From NCBI RefSeq assembly GCF_019456655.1, contig NZ_CP080332.1:4526001-4590000 (forward strand): DNA of 64,000 nt. The letters run 5' to 3'. The DNA comes from Mycolicibacterium diernhoferi. GTDB lineage: Bacteria; Actinomycetota; Actinomycetes; Mycobacteriales; Mycobacteriaceae. Made by a program: the position numbers and the translations under genes. The notes under the pieces were generated by a model, which was not told the DNA's origin, made no database searches, and worked only from the letters and a program-made list of their open reading frames with translations. Shown here piece by piece: positions 1 through 9,237 of the stretch; the first letter of the stretch is position 1; each line of letters starts with the position of its first letter.

Positions 1-470
1 CCCGCGAGTCGGGCAGCATCCTGTGGCTGATCCTGCTGCTGTCGGTGTTCAGCTGGATGATCAGTTCGCGCATCGTCCGGGGTATGACCATGAGCCTGCG
101 GGAACGCGAATTCGTCGCCGCGGCAAGGTACATGGGGGTCTCGAACCGGCGCATCATCGTCCGCCACATCCTGCCCAACGTGGCGTCCATCCTGATCATC
201 GACACCGCGCTGAACGTCGGCATGGCCATCCTGGCCGAGACCGGATTGAGCTTCCTCGGTTTCGGGGTGCAACCCCCGGACGTGTCGCTGGGCACCTTGA
301 TCGCCGACGGCACCCGGTCGTTGACGACGTTCCCCTGGGTGTTCCTGTTCCCGGCCGGGGTGTTGGTGTTGATCGTGTTGTGTGCCAACCTCATCGGCGA
401 CGGGCTTCGCGATGCCCTGGACCCGGCGGCGCGCCCCGGCCGGCGCCTGCCCCGGCGGGGCCGATCATGA
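1..470 (+). CDS. oppC: Peptide ABC importer permease (OppC/DppC family), 5' end outside window
   Basis: Inner-membrane permease subunit of a peptide ABC importer. The frame is open from base 3 at the window edge, so the N-terminus is missing and about 156 residues are visible. The cytoplasmic EAA loop that docks on the ATPase is present ([10 protein letters not shown], about 20 residues after the internal Met at 105), followed by two hydrophobic segments and the DppC-type motif [11 protein letters not shown]. The stop overlaps the start of the next gene by ATGA, so it is translated with the ATPase. Order oppC-oppD-oppA matches Rv1282c-Rv1280c of M. tuberculosis (from memory). Substrate specificity cannot be read from this fragment. 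Confidence 0.93.
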   Translation, partial: RESGSILWLILLLSVFSWMISSRIVRGMTMSLREREFVAAARYMGVSNRRIIVRHILPNVASILIIDTALNVGMAILAETGLSFLGFGVQPPDVSLGTLIADGTRSLTTFPWVFLFPAGVLVLIVLCANLIGDGLRDALDPAARPGRRLPRRGRS

Positions 471-2302
471 CCCTGTTGGAGGTCCGCGACCTGCGGGTCG
501 AATTCCCGACCGATACCGAGACCGTCGCCGCGGTGCGCGGATTGAACTATCACGTGGACTCCGGCGAGGTGGTCGCCCTGGTCGGCGAATCCGGTGCCGG
601 TAAGTCCGCCGGCGCGATGGCCGTCGTCGGGCTGCTTCCCGAGTTCGCCGACGTCTCCGGTTCGGTGCGCCTGCAGGGCGACGAACTCATCGGGTTGCCG
701 GACGCCCGGATGTCGCGGATCCGCGGGACCCGGATCGGCACCGTGTTCCAGGACCCGATGTCGGCGCTGACCCCGGTCTACACCGTCGGCGACCAGATCG
801 CCGAGGCCATCCGGATCCACCACCCCGACGTCGGTGCCCGAGCGGCCCGGACCCGCGCGATCGAACTGCTCGAACTCGTCGGGATCCGCCGGCCCGAGCA
901 ACGCGCCCGCGCCTTCCCGCACGAGTTGTCCGGCGGGGAGCGCCAACGCGTGGTCATCGCCATCGCCATCGCCAACGATCCGGACCTGCTGATCTGCGAT
1001 GAGCCGACGACCGCGCTGGATGTGACCGTGCAGGCCCAGATCCTCGACGTGCTGCGCACCGCACGCGATGTCACCGGGGCCGGGGTGCTCATCATCACCC
1101 ACGACCTCGGGGTGGTCGCCGAGTTCGCCGACCGCGCGCTGGTGATGTACGCCGGCCGTGCGGTCGAGGCGGCGCCCGTCGCCGAGTTGTACCGCAACCG
1201 CCGGATGCCGTACACCGCAGGGCTGCTCGGGTCGGTACCCCGCCTCGACGCGCCGCGCGGTGAACGGCTGGTGCCCATCCCGGGGGCGCCCCCGTCGCTG
1301 GCGGCACTGCCGCCGGGCTGCCCGTTCGCACCGCGCTGCCCGCTGGCGATCGACGCCTGCCGCGCCGCCGAACCGGAACTGCTCACCGTGCGGCCGCGCC
1401 ATCAGGTCGCCTGCATCAGACACGATCAGGTCGACGGGCGCAGCGCCGCCGACATCTACGGCGTGCCGACCGCGCCGGCGGCCGAACCCGCCGACACCGC
1501 GGGCGAGGTGGTGCTGAGGGTCCGGGATCTGGCCAAGACCTACGCGCTCACCAAGGGTGTGGTGTTCCGCCGGCGCGTCGGCGAGGTGCGCGCGGTCGAC
1601 GGGGTGAGTTTCGACCTGGAGCAGGGCCGCACCCTGGGCATCGTCGGCGAATCGGGGTCGGGTAAGTCCACGACACTGCACCAGATCCTGGACCTGAGCA
1701 CGCCGCAGGCGGGGACGATCGAGGTCCTCGGCACCGACGTCGCGACCCTGGACCGCCGGGGCCGCCGGGCGCTGCGCGGCGACCTGCAGGTGGTCTTCCA
1801 GGACCCGGTCGCCTCCCTGGACCCACGGCTTCCGGTGTTCGACGTGCTCGCCGAACCGCTGCGCGCCAACGGGTTCGACAAATCCGCCGCCGGCGACCGG
1901 GTGGCCGAACTGCTCGGCCTGGTCGGTCTGCGCCGCGAGGACGCCGGCCGCTACCCGGCGGAGTTCTCCGGTGGGCAGAAGCAGCGGATCGGCATCGCCC
2001 GGGCGTTGGCCCTGCAGCCGAAGATCCTGGCCCTCGACGAACCGGTGTCCGCACTGGACGTGTCGATCCAGGCCGGGATCATCAACCTTCTGCTCGATCT
2101 GCAGGAGCGGTTCGGGCTGGCCTATCTGTTCGTCTCCCACGACCTGTCGGTGGTGCGGCATCTGGCTCATCGGGTGGTGGTGATGCACAAGGGCAAGGTG
2201 GTCGAACAGGGCGACAGTGAGCAGGTGTTCGGCGCCCCTGGGCACGAGTACACCCGTCGCCTGCTGTCCGCGGTCCCCCGCCACCGGCCCGAAGGCGGTT
2301 AG
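467..2302 (+). CDS. oppD: Fused double ATPase of peptide ABC importer (OppD)
   Basis: Cytoplasmic ATPase that drives peptide import; 611 residues holding two nucleotide-binding domains in one chain, as in mycobacterial OppD (about 612 aa). NBD1: Walker A GESGAGKS near residue 40, signature LSGGERQR, Walker [16 protein letters not shown]2: Walker [10 protein letters not shown] near residue 394, signature FSGGQKQR, Walker [13 protein letters not shown]. Between them is the Cys/Pro-rich OppD tail motif ([11 protein letters not shown]). The ATG at 467 is chosen because it overlaps the permease stop (ATGA) and begins directly on the NBD; an open frame extends upstream to base 23 but is antisense-like in composition and unneeded. 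Confidence 0.95.
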   Translation: MTLLEVRDLRVEFPTDTETVAAVRGLNYHVDSGEVVALVGESGAGKSAGAMAVVGLLPEFADVSGSVRLQGDELIGLPDARMSRIRGTRIGTVFQDPMSALTPVYTVGDQIAEAIRIHHPDVGARAARTRAIELLELVGIRRPEQRARAFPHELSGGERQRVVIAIAIANDPDLLICDEPTTALDVTVQAQILDVLRTARDVTGAGVLIITHDLGVVAEFADRALVMYAGRAVEAAPVAELYRNRRMPYTAGLLGSVPRLDAPRGERLVPIPGAPPSLAALPPGCPFAPRCPLAIDACRAAEPELLTVRPRHQVACIRHDQVDGRSAADIYGVPTAPAAEPADTAGEVVLRVRDLAKTYALTKGVVFRRRVGEVRAVDGVSFDLEQGRTLGIVGESGSGKSTTLHQILDLSTPQAGTIEVLGTDVATLDRRGRRALRGDLQVVFQDPVASLDPRLPVFDVLAEPLRANGFDKSAAGDRVAELLGLVGLRREDAGRYPAEFSGGQKQRIGIARALALQPKILALDEPVSALDVSIQAGIINLLLDLQERFGLAYLFVSHDLSVVRHLAHRVVVMHKGKVVEQGDSEQVFGAPGHEYTRRLLSAVPRHRPEGG

Positions 2303-2313
2303 AGTCTGAGCGC

Positions 2314-3981
2314 ATGAGTGCGATATCGCGTCTGCTCGCGATGGGTGCAGCGGTGGCGCTGACCCTGACCGGTTGTTCCAGCCCGGATACCTCGATCCCG
2401 TCGGCCGGGGGTAATGCCGAGATCGGGGCGACCGCCGATATCAACCCGCAGGACCCGACCACCTTGGCGCAGGGCGGCAACCTGCGTCTCGCGCTGACCG
2501 GTTTCCCGCCCAACTTCAACTACCTGCACGTCGACGGCAATCTCGCCGAACTGGGCCGGATGCTGCGCGCCACCCAGCCGCGCGCCTTCGTCATCAAGCC
2601 CGACGGTGAGATGACGGTCAACAGCGACTACTTCACCAGCGTCGAACTCACCAGTACCGACCCGCAGGTCGTCACGTACACGATCAACCCGAAGGCGGTG
2701 TGGTCGGACGGTTCGCCGATCACCTGGGAGGACATGGCCGCCCAGATCAACGCCACCAGCGGTAAGGACGAGCGGTTCCTGTTCGCCTCCCCGAACGGCA
2801 GCGAACGCGTCGCCTCGGTCACCAAGGGTGTCGACGACCGGCAGGCCGTCATCACCTTCGACCGGCACTTCGCCGACTGGCGCGGCATGTTCGCCGGTAA
2901 CGCCATGCTGGCCCCGAAAGCGGTGACCACCGATCCCGAAGCGTTCAACAAGGGCTTCCTCAGCAGGCCCCCGGTCTCGGCCGGCCCGTTCGAGATCACC
3001 ACCGTGGATCGTGGCGCACAGCGAATCATCTTGACCCGCAACCCGAAATGGTGGGGCACGCCGCCGCTTCTGGACTCGATCACCTACACCGTGCTCGACG
3101 ACGCGGCCGTCATCCCGGCCCTGCAGAACAATGCCCTGGATTCGGCCGGAATCGCCTCCCTGGACGATCTGGAGAACGCCCGGCGCACCCCCGGCGTCAC
3201 CATCCGCCGCGCACCGGCGCCCAACTGGTACCACTTCACGATCAACGGCAACGAGGGTGCGATCCTGTCCGACCCGGGCCTGCGCACCGCGGTCATGAAG
3301 GGCCTGGACCGCCAAGCCATCGCCGCGGTCACCCAGCGTGGGCTCGCCGACAAACCGACCGCGCTGAACAACCACATCTATCTGGCCGGCCAGGAGGGCT
3401 ACCAGGACAACAGCGTCGGTTTCGACCCGGAGGCCGCCAAACACGAACTCGACGAGCTCGGCTGGGTGCAGAACGGACAGTTCCGGGAGAAGGACGGCAA
3501 GCAACTCAAGATCCGCAACGTCTTCTACGACGGGGCGAGCACTCGCGCGGTCGCCCAGATCGCACAGAACCAGCTGGCCCAGATCGGCATCAACCTGGAG
3601 CTGGTCCCGGCTGCAGGCGGGGCGCTGTTCCCCGACTACGTCACGATCGGCAACTTCGACATGGCCCAGTTCGCCTGGGGCGGTGACGCATTCCCGTTGG
3701 CCAGCCTGACTCAGATCTACGCCTCGCAGGGCGAGAGCAACTACGGCAAGGTCGGCAGCGCCGAGATCGACGCCAAGATCGAGCAGGTGCTGTCCGAACT
3801 GGAGCCGGCCAAGGCACGCGAACTGGCCAACGAGTTGGACACGATGATCTGGGCCGCGGGGCACAGCCTGCCGCTGTTCCAGGCGCCCGGCAACGTCGCC
3901 ATCCGCAGCAATCTGGCGAATTACGGGCCCACCGGCATCGGCGACATCAACTATTCGACGATCGGCTTCATGAAACCTTGA
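2314..3981 (+). CDS. oppA: Peptide-binding lipoprotein of ABC importer (OppA, SBP family 5)
   Basis: Extracytoplasmic solute receptor that captures peptides for the OppCD permease. 555 residues. The N-terminus is a short lipoprotein signal with lipobox LTGC (Cys at about residue 21), predicting a lipid-anchored protein; the rest is an SBP-bac-5 fold (NPKWWGTPPLLD, conserved hinge region). It lies 11 nt after oppD. A TANNNT element (TAGAGT, 2300-2305) sits 8 nt before the ATG, so a second, near-leaderless promoter inside the operon is possible. The 3' end overlaps the convergent hydrolase gene by 14 nt. Ligand unknown; glutathione and other peptides have been linked to this family in mycobacteria. 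Confidence 0.93.
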   Translation: MSAISRLLAMGAAVALTLTGCSSPDTSIPSAGGNAEIGATADINPQDPTTLAQGGNLRLALTGFPPNFNYLHVDGNLAELGRMLRATQPRAFVIKPDGEMTVNSDYFTSVELTSTDPQVVTYTINPKAVWSDGSPITWEDMAAQINATSGKDERFLFASPNGSERVASVTKGVDDRQAVITFDRHFADWRGMFAGNAMLAPKAVTTDPEAFNKGFLSRPPVSAGPFEITTVDRGAQRIILTRNPKWWGTPPLLDSITYTVLDDAAVIPALQNNALDSAGIASLDDLENARRTPGVTIRRAPAPNWYHFTINGNEGAILSDPGLRTAVMKGLDRQAIAAVTQRGLADKPTALNNHIYLAGQEGYQDNSVGFDPEAAKHELDELGWVQNGQFREKDGKQLKIRNVFYDGASTRAVAQIAQNQLAQIGINLELVPAAGGALFPDYVTIGNFDMAQFAWGGDAFPLASLTQIYASQGESNYGKVGSAEIDAKIEQVLSELEPAKARELANELDTMIWAAGHSLPLFQAPGNVAIRSNLANYGPTGIGDINYSTIGFMKP

Positions 3982-5251
3982 TCCGGGACACGATCCGCGG
4001 CACCGCCGCGGGCAGCGTCGATTCGACGGCGGCTGCGGCGGTGATCACCGTGATCGCAGCCCGCACAAGCGGATTGACGGGCAGCCGGTCGAGTTCGGCG
4101 CCCCGCTCGGCCAGGGTGTCCAGCAGCCCGATCCGCAGCGCCCCGATGACCTCGAGTGCGGCCCGCTCCCGGGTGTCCAGCACGCTGTGACCGGCCGACG
4201 GCAGCGTCACCAGGGTGGCCCCGGGAATCAGGTCGACCACCTGCTGTGCCACCGCGGGCGGCGTGGTGAGATCGCGGCCGCCGGACAACACCGCGGTGGG
4301 CCAACCGAAACCGGGCATCTCGGCGGTCAGATCGAAGGGCTCCTTCTCGAATTCCACTGACGGATCGTGGATGTCACGCATCACCACCGATGGGTCCAGC
4401 GGGAGACCGTCCGGTTCCCCGGCGAAGTTGAGTTCGCGGAAAGCGATTCGCGACACCAGGTCGTCCTCGTGCCGGTAGGGGGCCTTGCGCAGGCTGATCC
4501 GCAGCGCGCGGCTCAGGCCCTGCCACAGCAGTGTCCGACCGCGCAGCAGCAACTCCAGCTGACGGTCGAGCAGGCGGGTACCGCCGTACTCGTAGACCAG
4601 GCTGGCGACCTGGGCCGACCCGTCCAGCCGCATCCCCTCGCCGGCCAGCTTGCGCACCTTCAGCGCCAGATCCGGGCTCTGGTCGTCGGCGCCGTCGGTG
4701 CTCTCGGCATCCTCGGTGCCATCCCAGAGCAGCCCGCGGATGGCCGTGCGCATCTCGTCGATGTCGCCGGCCGAGTGCACCGGGGAATCCAGCACCATGC
4801 CGGCGACCCGGTCGGGATGGCGCACCCCGACCCCGGCGGCGATATAGGAACCGTAGGAACTGCCGTAGATGTGCGCGGTCTGCACGCCGGCGTCGTCGAG
4901 CACCGCCGCGATGTCGTCGACCACCTGCTTGACGGTGATCGCCTCGGGCGGCAGGTCCGCGCCGTCGTCGTCGTGCCGGGACAACCCGACGCCCCGGTGC
5001 TCGACCATGATCACGTCGTACCCGGCCGCCGCCGCATGCCTACGGAAGGCCCGGTAGGGCGCTACCGAGGCCAGCCCCGGCCCGCCCGGGATGACCACCA
5101 CCGGATGCGCCGATTTCCGGCCGACCCGCACGTAGAACAGGTCGAACATCCGATCTCCGCCACGGGTCACCGGCCGGCGGACGGGACGGACGCCGGGCAG
5201 GGCAGCCAGTTTGTCGTGCGCCCGGCGACGTTTGGCGGACATGGTCATCAC
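3968..5251 (-). CDS. Alpha/beta hydrolase, proline-iminopeptidase-like
   Basis: 427 residues with an alpha/beta hydrolase fold. Visible catalytic elements: oxyanion-hole motif PGGPG (residues 55-59), nucleophile elbow GSSYG with Ser132, acid loop LSGGRDLTTPP and the C-terminal His in PSAGHSVLD. The layout (PGGPG, then EHRGVGLS) is that of the prolyl iminopeptidase/tripeptidyl hydrolase group, so a peptidase acting on peptides is reasonable, and its position next to oppA fits peptide use; neither is proven. No signal peptide is seen. Start is uncertain: GTG 5251, ATG 5248 or ATG 5242 are in frame and none has a clear ribosome binding site. Confidence 0.85.
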   Translation of the reverse strand: MMTMSAKRRRAHDKLAALPGVRPVRRPVTRGGDRMFDLFYVRVGRKSAHPVVVIPGGPGLASVAPYRAFRRHAAAAGYDVIMVEHRGVGLSRHDDDGADLPPEAITVKQVVDDIAAVLDDAGVQTAHIYGSSYGSYIAAGVGVRHPDRVAGMVLDSPVHSAGDIDEMRTAIRGLLWDGTEDAESTDGADDQSPDLALKVRKLAGEGMRLDGSAQVASLVYEYGGTRLLDRQLELLLRGRTLLWQGLSRALRISLRKAPYRHEDDLVSRIAFRELNFAGEPDGLPLDPSVVMRDIHDPSVEFEKEPFDLTAEMPGFGWPTAVLSGGRDLTTPPAVAQQVVDLIPGATLVTLPSAGHSVLDTRERAALEVIGALRIGLLDTLAERGAELDRLPVNPLVRAAITVITAAAAVESTLPAAVPRIVSRIKVS

Positions 5252-5351
5252 CGCTCATTGTGCCCCGCGCGCCCGGCCGGGGCACTGCCAGATTGCTCTT
5301 AGGTTCGCGGTGATCGCAAGCAGTGCGCCCAGCGGACCGTGATCAGTAGAA

Positions 5352-6563
5352 ATGGTCGATATGACAACCGTCGAGAATACGAACAGAATCCTGCCCGGAA
5401 CACCGGAGTGGAAGGATCTACTGCGCACCATCGGATCTGGATCCAAAGATCGAGATCTCAACGACGAGAACCCTTTTGACCAGGTCGCCGCGCTCAAACG
5501 CGCCGGTTTCGGTACCCTGCGGCTGCCTGCCGAGTTCGGCGGCGCAGGACTGACTGTGCCGCAGCTGTTTTCCGCGGTGATCGACGTCGCCCAGGCCGAT
5601 CCGATCGTCGCGCACATCTTCCGCGCGCACTTCTGGTTCGTCGAGGAGCGGCTGCGCTCACGCTCGCACAAGTGGCTGGACCTGGTGTCCGACGGCAAGA
5701 TCTTCGGCAACGCGTTCAGCGAGAAGGGCTCGGCGGCCGTCGGTAGCCTGGTGTTCAACACCCGGCTGCTGCCCAGCCCGACCGGGGGGTTCCGGCTGGA
5801 CGGCGAGAAGTTCTACAGCACCGGCACGCTGTTCTCCGACTACCTGACCACCACCGCGACCACCGACCACGACTCCGCGGCCGTCGTGGTGGTGCCCGCC
5901 GACCGTGCCGGGGTGAAGATCATCGACGACTGGGACGGGTTCGGGCAACGGCGCACCGGCACCGGGACCACCACCTTCACCGCGGTGGCGGTGGCCGAGG
6001 ACGAGGTGCTCAGCGACAGCCCTTATGACGCCGATCCGGTTCCCACCGTCCAGTACGCCTCACTGCAGCTCTACATCCACGCCGTGGTGGCCGGCGTCCT
6101 GGCCAACGTCGTCGACGACGGCGTCGCACTGCTGCGCTCGCGGGAACGCAGCTTCAGCCACGCCCTGGCCGAGCGGCCCACCGACGACCCGCTGCTGCAG
6201 CGTCAGCTCGGTGAACTGGCGTCGGTGGCCTACATCGCCCGGACCGCGGTGCTCGACGCCGCCGAGGCCGTCGCCGCGGCCACCGACTCCGAGATCGACG
6301 GCGTGCCGGACGCCGACCTGGCGGCCGAGGCACAGTTGAAGGTGTCCAAGGTCAAGGTGCACCTCGACGACGTGGCGCCGGTCGCGGCCACCCGGCTGCT
6401 CGAGCTCGGCGGGGCCAGCGCGTCCAGCCGGCAACGCAACCTGGACCGGCACTGGCGCAACATCCGCACCATCACGTTGCACAACCCGGTCGGCCTCAAG
6501 GCGCGGGTGATCGGGCAGAACCTGCTGCACGGCACCGCGATTCCGGCGAACGCCTACTTCTGA
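5352..6563 (+). CDS. Acyl-CoA-dehydrogenase-fold flavoprotein, DszC/SfnB-like
   Basis: 403 residues with the acyl-CoA dehydrogenase fold, but the C-terminal signature (RHWRNIRTITLHNP) is that of the reduced-flavin monooxygenase branch (DszC, SfnB) rather than that of true acyl-CoA dehydrogenases; the catalytic Glu of the latter is not evident. These enzymes oxidise sulfur or other heteroatom substrates with FMNH2 from a separate reductase. No reductase or sulfur-assimilation gene is adjacent, so the substrate is open. Start may be ATG 5352 or ATG 5361; the second begins MTTVEN and is equally plausible. A palindrome at 6573-6621 closes the transcript. Confidence 0.82.
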   Translation: MVDMTTVENTNRILPGTPEWKDLLRTIGSGSKDRDLNDENPFDQVAALKRAGFGTLRLPAEFGGAGLTVPQLFSAVIDVAQADPIVAHIFRAHFWFVEERLRSRSHKWLDLVSDGKIFGNAFSEKGSAAVGSLVFNTRLLPSPTGGFRLDGEKFYSTGTLFSDYLTTTATTDHDSAAVVVVPADRAGVKIIDDWDGFGQRRTGTGTTTFTAVAVAEDEVLSDSPYDADPVPTVQYASLQLYIHAVVAGVLANVVDDGVALLRSRERSFSHALAERPTDDPLLQRQLGELASVAYIARTAVLDAAEAVAAATDSEIDGVPDADLAAEAQLKVSKVKVHLDDVAPVAATRLLELGGASASSRQRNLDRHWRNIRTITLHNPVGLKARVIGQNLLHGTAIPANAYF

Positions 6564-6572
6564 TCCTGCTCC

Positions 6573-6621
6573 GATCTGCGCACATGCACCGGCGCTCACC
6601 GCCGCTGCATGTGCGCAAATC
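6573..6621. terminator. Palindromic dispersed element A, copy 1, between convergent genes
   Basis: Arms GATCTGCGCACATGCACC.. and ..GCATGTGCGCAAATC pair with about two mismatches over 22 bp around a CTCACC-containing loop. It fills the 61-nt gap between two converging stop codons and would act as a bidirectional terminator. The same element, including the loop text GGCGCTCACCGCCG, recurs at 27274-27322, so it is a repeat family and not just a local hairpin. Confidence 0.7.
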
Positions 6622-6624
6622 CGC

Positions 6625-9237
6625 CTAGGCGGACAGTTCGATGAGCTGGGCGTCACCGATCCCGGCGTAGCGGTCCGGGCTGCAGGTCAGCACGATGACC
6701 TGCCCGTCACCGCCGACGGTGTCGAACACCGCGGACATCCGGGTCAACCGTTCCGGGTCGGTGAACCCCAGCGCATCGTCGATGACCACGGGCACGGTGT
6801 CCTCCTTGGCCACCAGCGAGGCGCACGCCAGCCGGGCGACGATGCCGATCTGTTCCTTCGCCCCGCCGGACAGCGATTCGTAACCCACCGTGCGGCCGTC
6901 CAGGGTGCGGCTGCGGATGGTCAGATCGGAGTCGATGTCGACCTCGAAGTCGGCGCCGAACACAATGCGGCCCAGCCGTTCGATCTCCCCGCGGAACGGG
7001 GCGACGTAGCGGGCGCGGGCGGAGTCGCGGTGCCGCAGCATCACCTCGCGCAGCGTCTGCGCCGCGCGGGCCCGGCGCTGCACGCGCTGATGCTCACCGT
7101 GGGCGTGCTCACGCTCGGTGAGGGCGGCATCGAGGGCGCCCTTGCGCCCCTGGGTGCCGTAGACCTTGAGGGTGGCCGACAGTTCGGTGAGCGCCGCGGC
7201 AGCGGCCTCGCGTTCGCGCAGCAGGGCCTGCGCCGCGCGGGCCGCCGCGTCGAGTTCCGCGGCGACCGCGTCCGGCTGGGCGGCGGCCAGTTCGGCGTCC
7301 AGGCGGGCCAGCTCCGCGGCGGCCCGGCCGGACCGCTCGGCCTCGGCCTCGGCCGCCACGCTCAACGCGTCATCGGCCGCGGTGCGCCGTTCGGCGGCCA
7401 GCCGGTCGTTGGCCGCGGCCAGTTCGGCCTGGGCGGCGCCCAGCTTCTCCCGCTGCACCCCGGCGGCGACCGCGGCGTCGTTGCACCTGGTGACCGCCGC
7501 CGCGGCGAGCGCACGCTGCGCTTCGGCGTGCTGGGTGGCGGTCCGGTGCGCCTCCTGGGCGGCCTCCAACGCCGCCCGCGCGCCATCGGTGTCACCATCG
7601 ATATCCGGTTGTCCGGCAGTCAGTTCCGCGTACCGCGCGCGTAGCTGCTCCGGGCTTTCGTCCCCGGCGAGCGCGCCGATGGTGGACTGTAGCCGGCCCT
7701 GCTCCGAGCGCAGTTCCCGACGGCGGGCGTCCTTGTCGCGGGCCTGCTCGACGGTCTCGGCTCCGGCCCGCCGCAACGCCTCGGCCAGAACCTGCTGTGC
7801 GGCGACGAGTTGGGCGTGGGTATCCAGGGCGTCGGCCCCGGGCACCACCCGGGCCCGCAGCAGCCCGGGCAGTTCGATCTCGGTCGGGGCACCGGCACTC
7901 AGCGACCAGTCCCGGCCGGCGGCAAGGTCGACGTCCTCGTCCCCGACGCGCAGCCGGATATCGGCCAGCGCCACCAGTTCGATGTGCGCGGAGGCGAGTT
8001 CGGCCTGATCGGCGGCCCGCTCGACGGCCCGCGCGGCGTTCTCGATCTCGCGCATCAGCGCGTCGGTCATGGTGTTGCCGAGCAGTTCGCGCTGCACCTC
8101 GGCGAGCGCGGCGGTGGCCTCCTCGAGCCTGTCGATCCGGACGGTGAGCCGGGCGGCCTCGTCACGGGCGACCAGCGCGGCCAGCGTGGTGCGCGCCTCC
8201 TCCACCGCGGCCGCGGCGACCTCGGCGGCGGTGCGCGCCTGATCGGCGGCCGCCTCAGCGGACTCCACGGCTTGCCGGGCCGTCGTGTGCGCCTGCGCCG
8301 ACTCGGCGGCGACGGCGATCAGATCGGCAGCAGACGTGGACCTTTCCTCGATCTCGGCGCGCAACCGGCGCCGTTCGTTGACCGCCGCGACGGAGGCGGC
8401 GTGTGTCGCGGTGGCGGCGTCGGCCACCACGCGGGCGGTGTCACGTTGCCGGGTCAGCTGCGCCACCGCGTCGGAGGCCTGCTGCGCGGCGGCGAGCCGG
8501 GCCCGCGCCGACTCGACCCGGGTGGCGGATTCGGCGAGTTCGGCGGTCAGCGTGGCGTGCCGCCGCACCGCCTGCTCCACCTCGGCGACCGCCTCGGTGG
8601 CGATCTTCACCTCGGCCTCGGCCGCCTTCAGCCGGGTCCCGGCCACCGCCCATTCCCCGGTGGGGCGGCCGGTGGGGGTGAAGTACTTCAGGTACTCGCC
8701 CTCGATCCGGTCGACCAGCAGCGGGTCGGCGTCCCCGGCATCGCCGGCGCCGTCCCCGGCCGCCACGTCGAGTGCCCGCGACAATGCGTCGCACCCGGAC
8801 AGGTCGACCGGGGAGGTGGCCGAGGCCTGCAGCACCCGCTGCGCCTCCCACAACGCGGTGTCCACCGTCTCGGACAGGATGGCCAGCACCCGGTCGTGCG
8901 CTTCGTCCCCGGTGAGCTGCTCACGCTTGGGCTCGGTGATGGTCAGCTCGGTCTCGGCGCGCTTGTGGAAGCGCTTGCGGTACACGAAACGGTAGGGGCC
9001 CGTGGAGATTTCGGCCAGCACCTCGGCACCCACATCGGCGTGGGTGGGTTTGACGGCCTTGACCTCCTTCTTGGTGGACCGGTCCTTGATCGTCAGCAGC
9101 AGATCCAGCGCCTCGATCATCGACGACTTGCCGATCTCGTTGGCGCCACTGATCACCACGACCCCGCGCTCGGGAAACGCGATGTCGCGGTGGGCGACTC
9201 CGCGATAGTTGGTGAGTACCAACCGGTGCAATATCAC
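6625..9237 (-). CDS. SbcC/Rad50-like ATPase with coiled coil (Rv1278-like)
   Basis: 870-residue SMC-type ATPase, likely cytoplasmic and involved in DNA end handling with the adjacent phosphoesterase. Walker A is GANEIGKSS (residues 31-39), just after an N-terminal NYRG motif typical of RecF/Rad50 heads. The middle is a long Ala/Glu/Arg-rich coiled coil with a possible hinge near its centre but no clear CxxC zinc hook. The C-terminal head carries signature LSGGAKEQ and Walker B VPVVIDDALGFTD. GTG 9237 is chosen as start because it overlaps the stop of the phosphoesterase gene (GTGA), marking an SbcDC-like pair. Matches Rv1278 in length and position. Confidence 0.88.
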   Translation of the reverse strand: MILHRLVLTNYRGVAHRDIAFPERGVVVISGANEIGKSSMIEALDLLLTIKDRSTKKEVKAVKPTHADVGAEVLAEISTGPYRFVYRKRFHKRAETELTITEPKREQLTGDEAHDRVLAILSETVDTALWEAQRVLQASATSPVDLSGCDALSRALDVAAGDGAGDAGDADPLLVDRIEGEYLKYFTPTGRPTGEWAVAGTRLKAAEAEVKIATEAVAEVEQAVRRHATLTAELAESATRVESARARLAAAQQASDAVAQLTRQRDTARVVADAATATHAASVAAVNERRRLRAEIEERSTSAADLIAVAAESAQAHTTARQAVESAEAAADQARTAAEVAAAAVEEARTTLAALVARDEAARLTVRIDRLEEATAALAEVQRELLGNTMTDALMREIENAARAVERAADQAELASAHIELVALADIRLRVGDEDVDLAAGRDWSLSAGAPTEIELPGLLRARVVPGADALDTHAQLVAAQQVLAEALRRAGAETVEQARDKDARRRELRSEQGRLQSTIGALAGDESPEQLRARYAELTAGQPDIDGDTDGARAALEAAQEAHRTATQHAEAQRALAAAAVTRCNDAAVAAGVQREKLGAAQAELAAANDRLAAERRTAADDALSVAAEAEAERSGRAAAELARLDAELAAAQPDAVAAELDAAARAAQALLREREAAAAALTELSATLKVYGTQGRKGALDAALTEREHAHGEHQRVQRRARAAQTLREVMLRHRDSARARYVAPFRGEIERLGRIVFGADFEVDIDSDLTIRSRTLDGRTVGYESLSGGAKEQIGIVARLACASLVAKEDTVPVVIDDALGFTDPERLTRMSAVFDTVGGDGQVIVLTCSPDRYAGIGDAQLIELSA

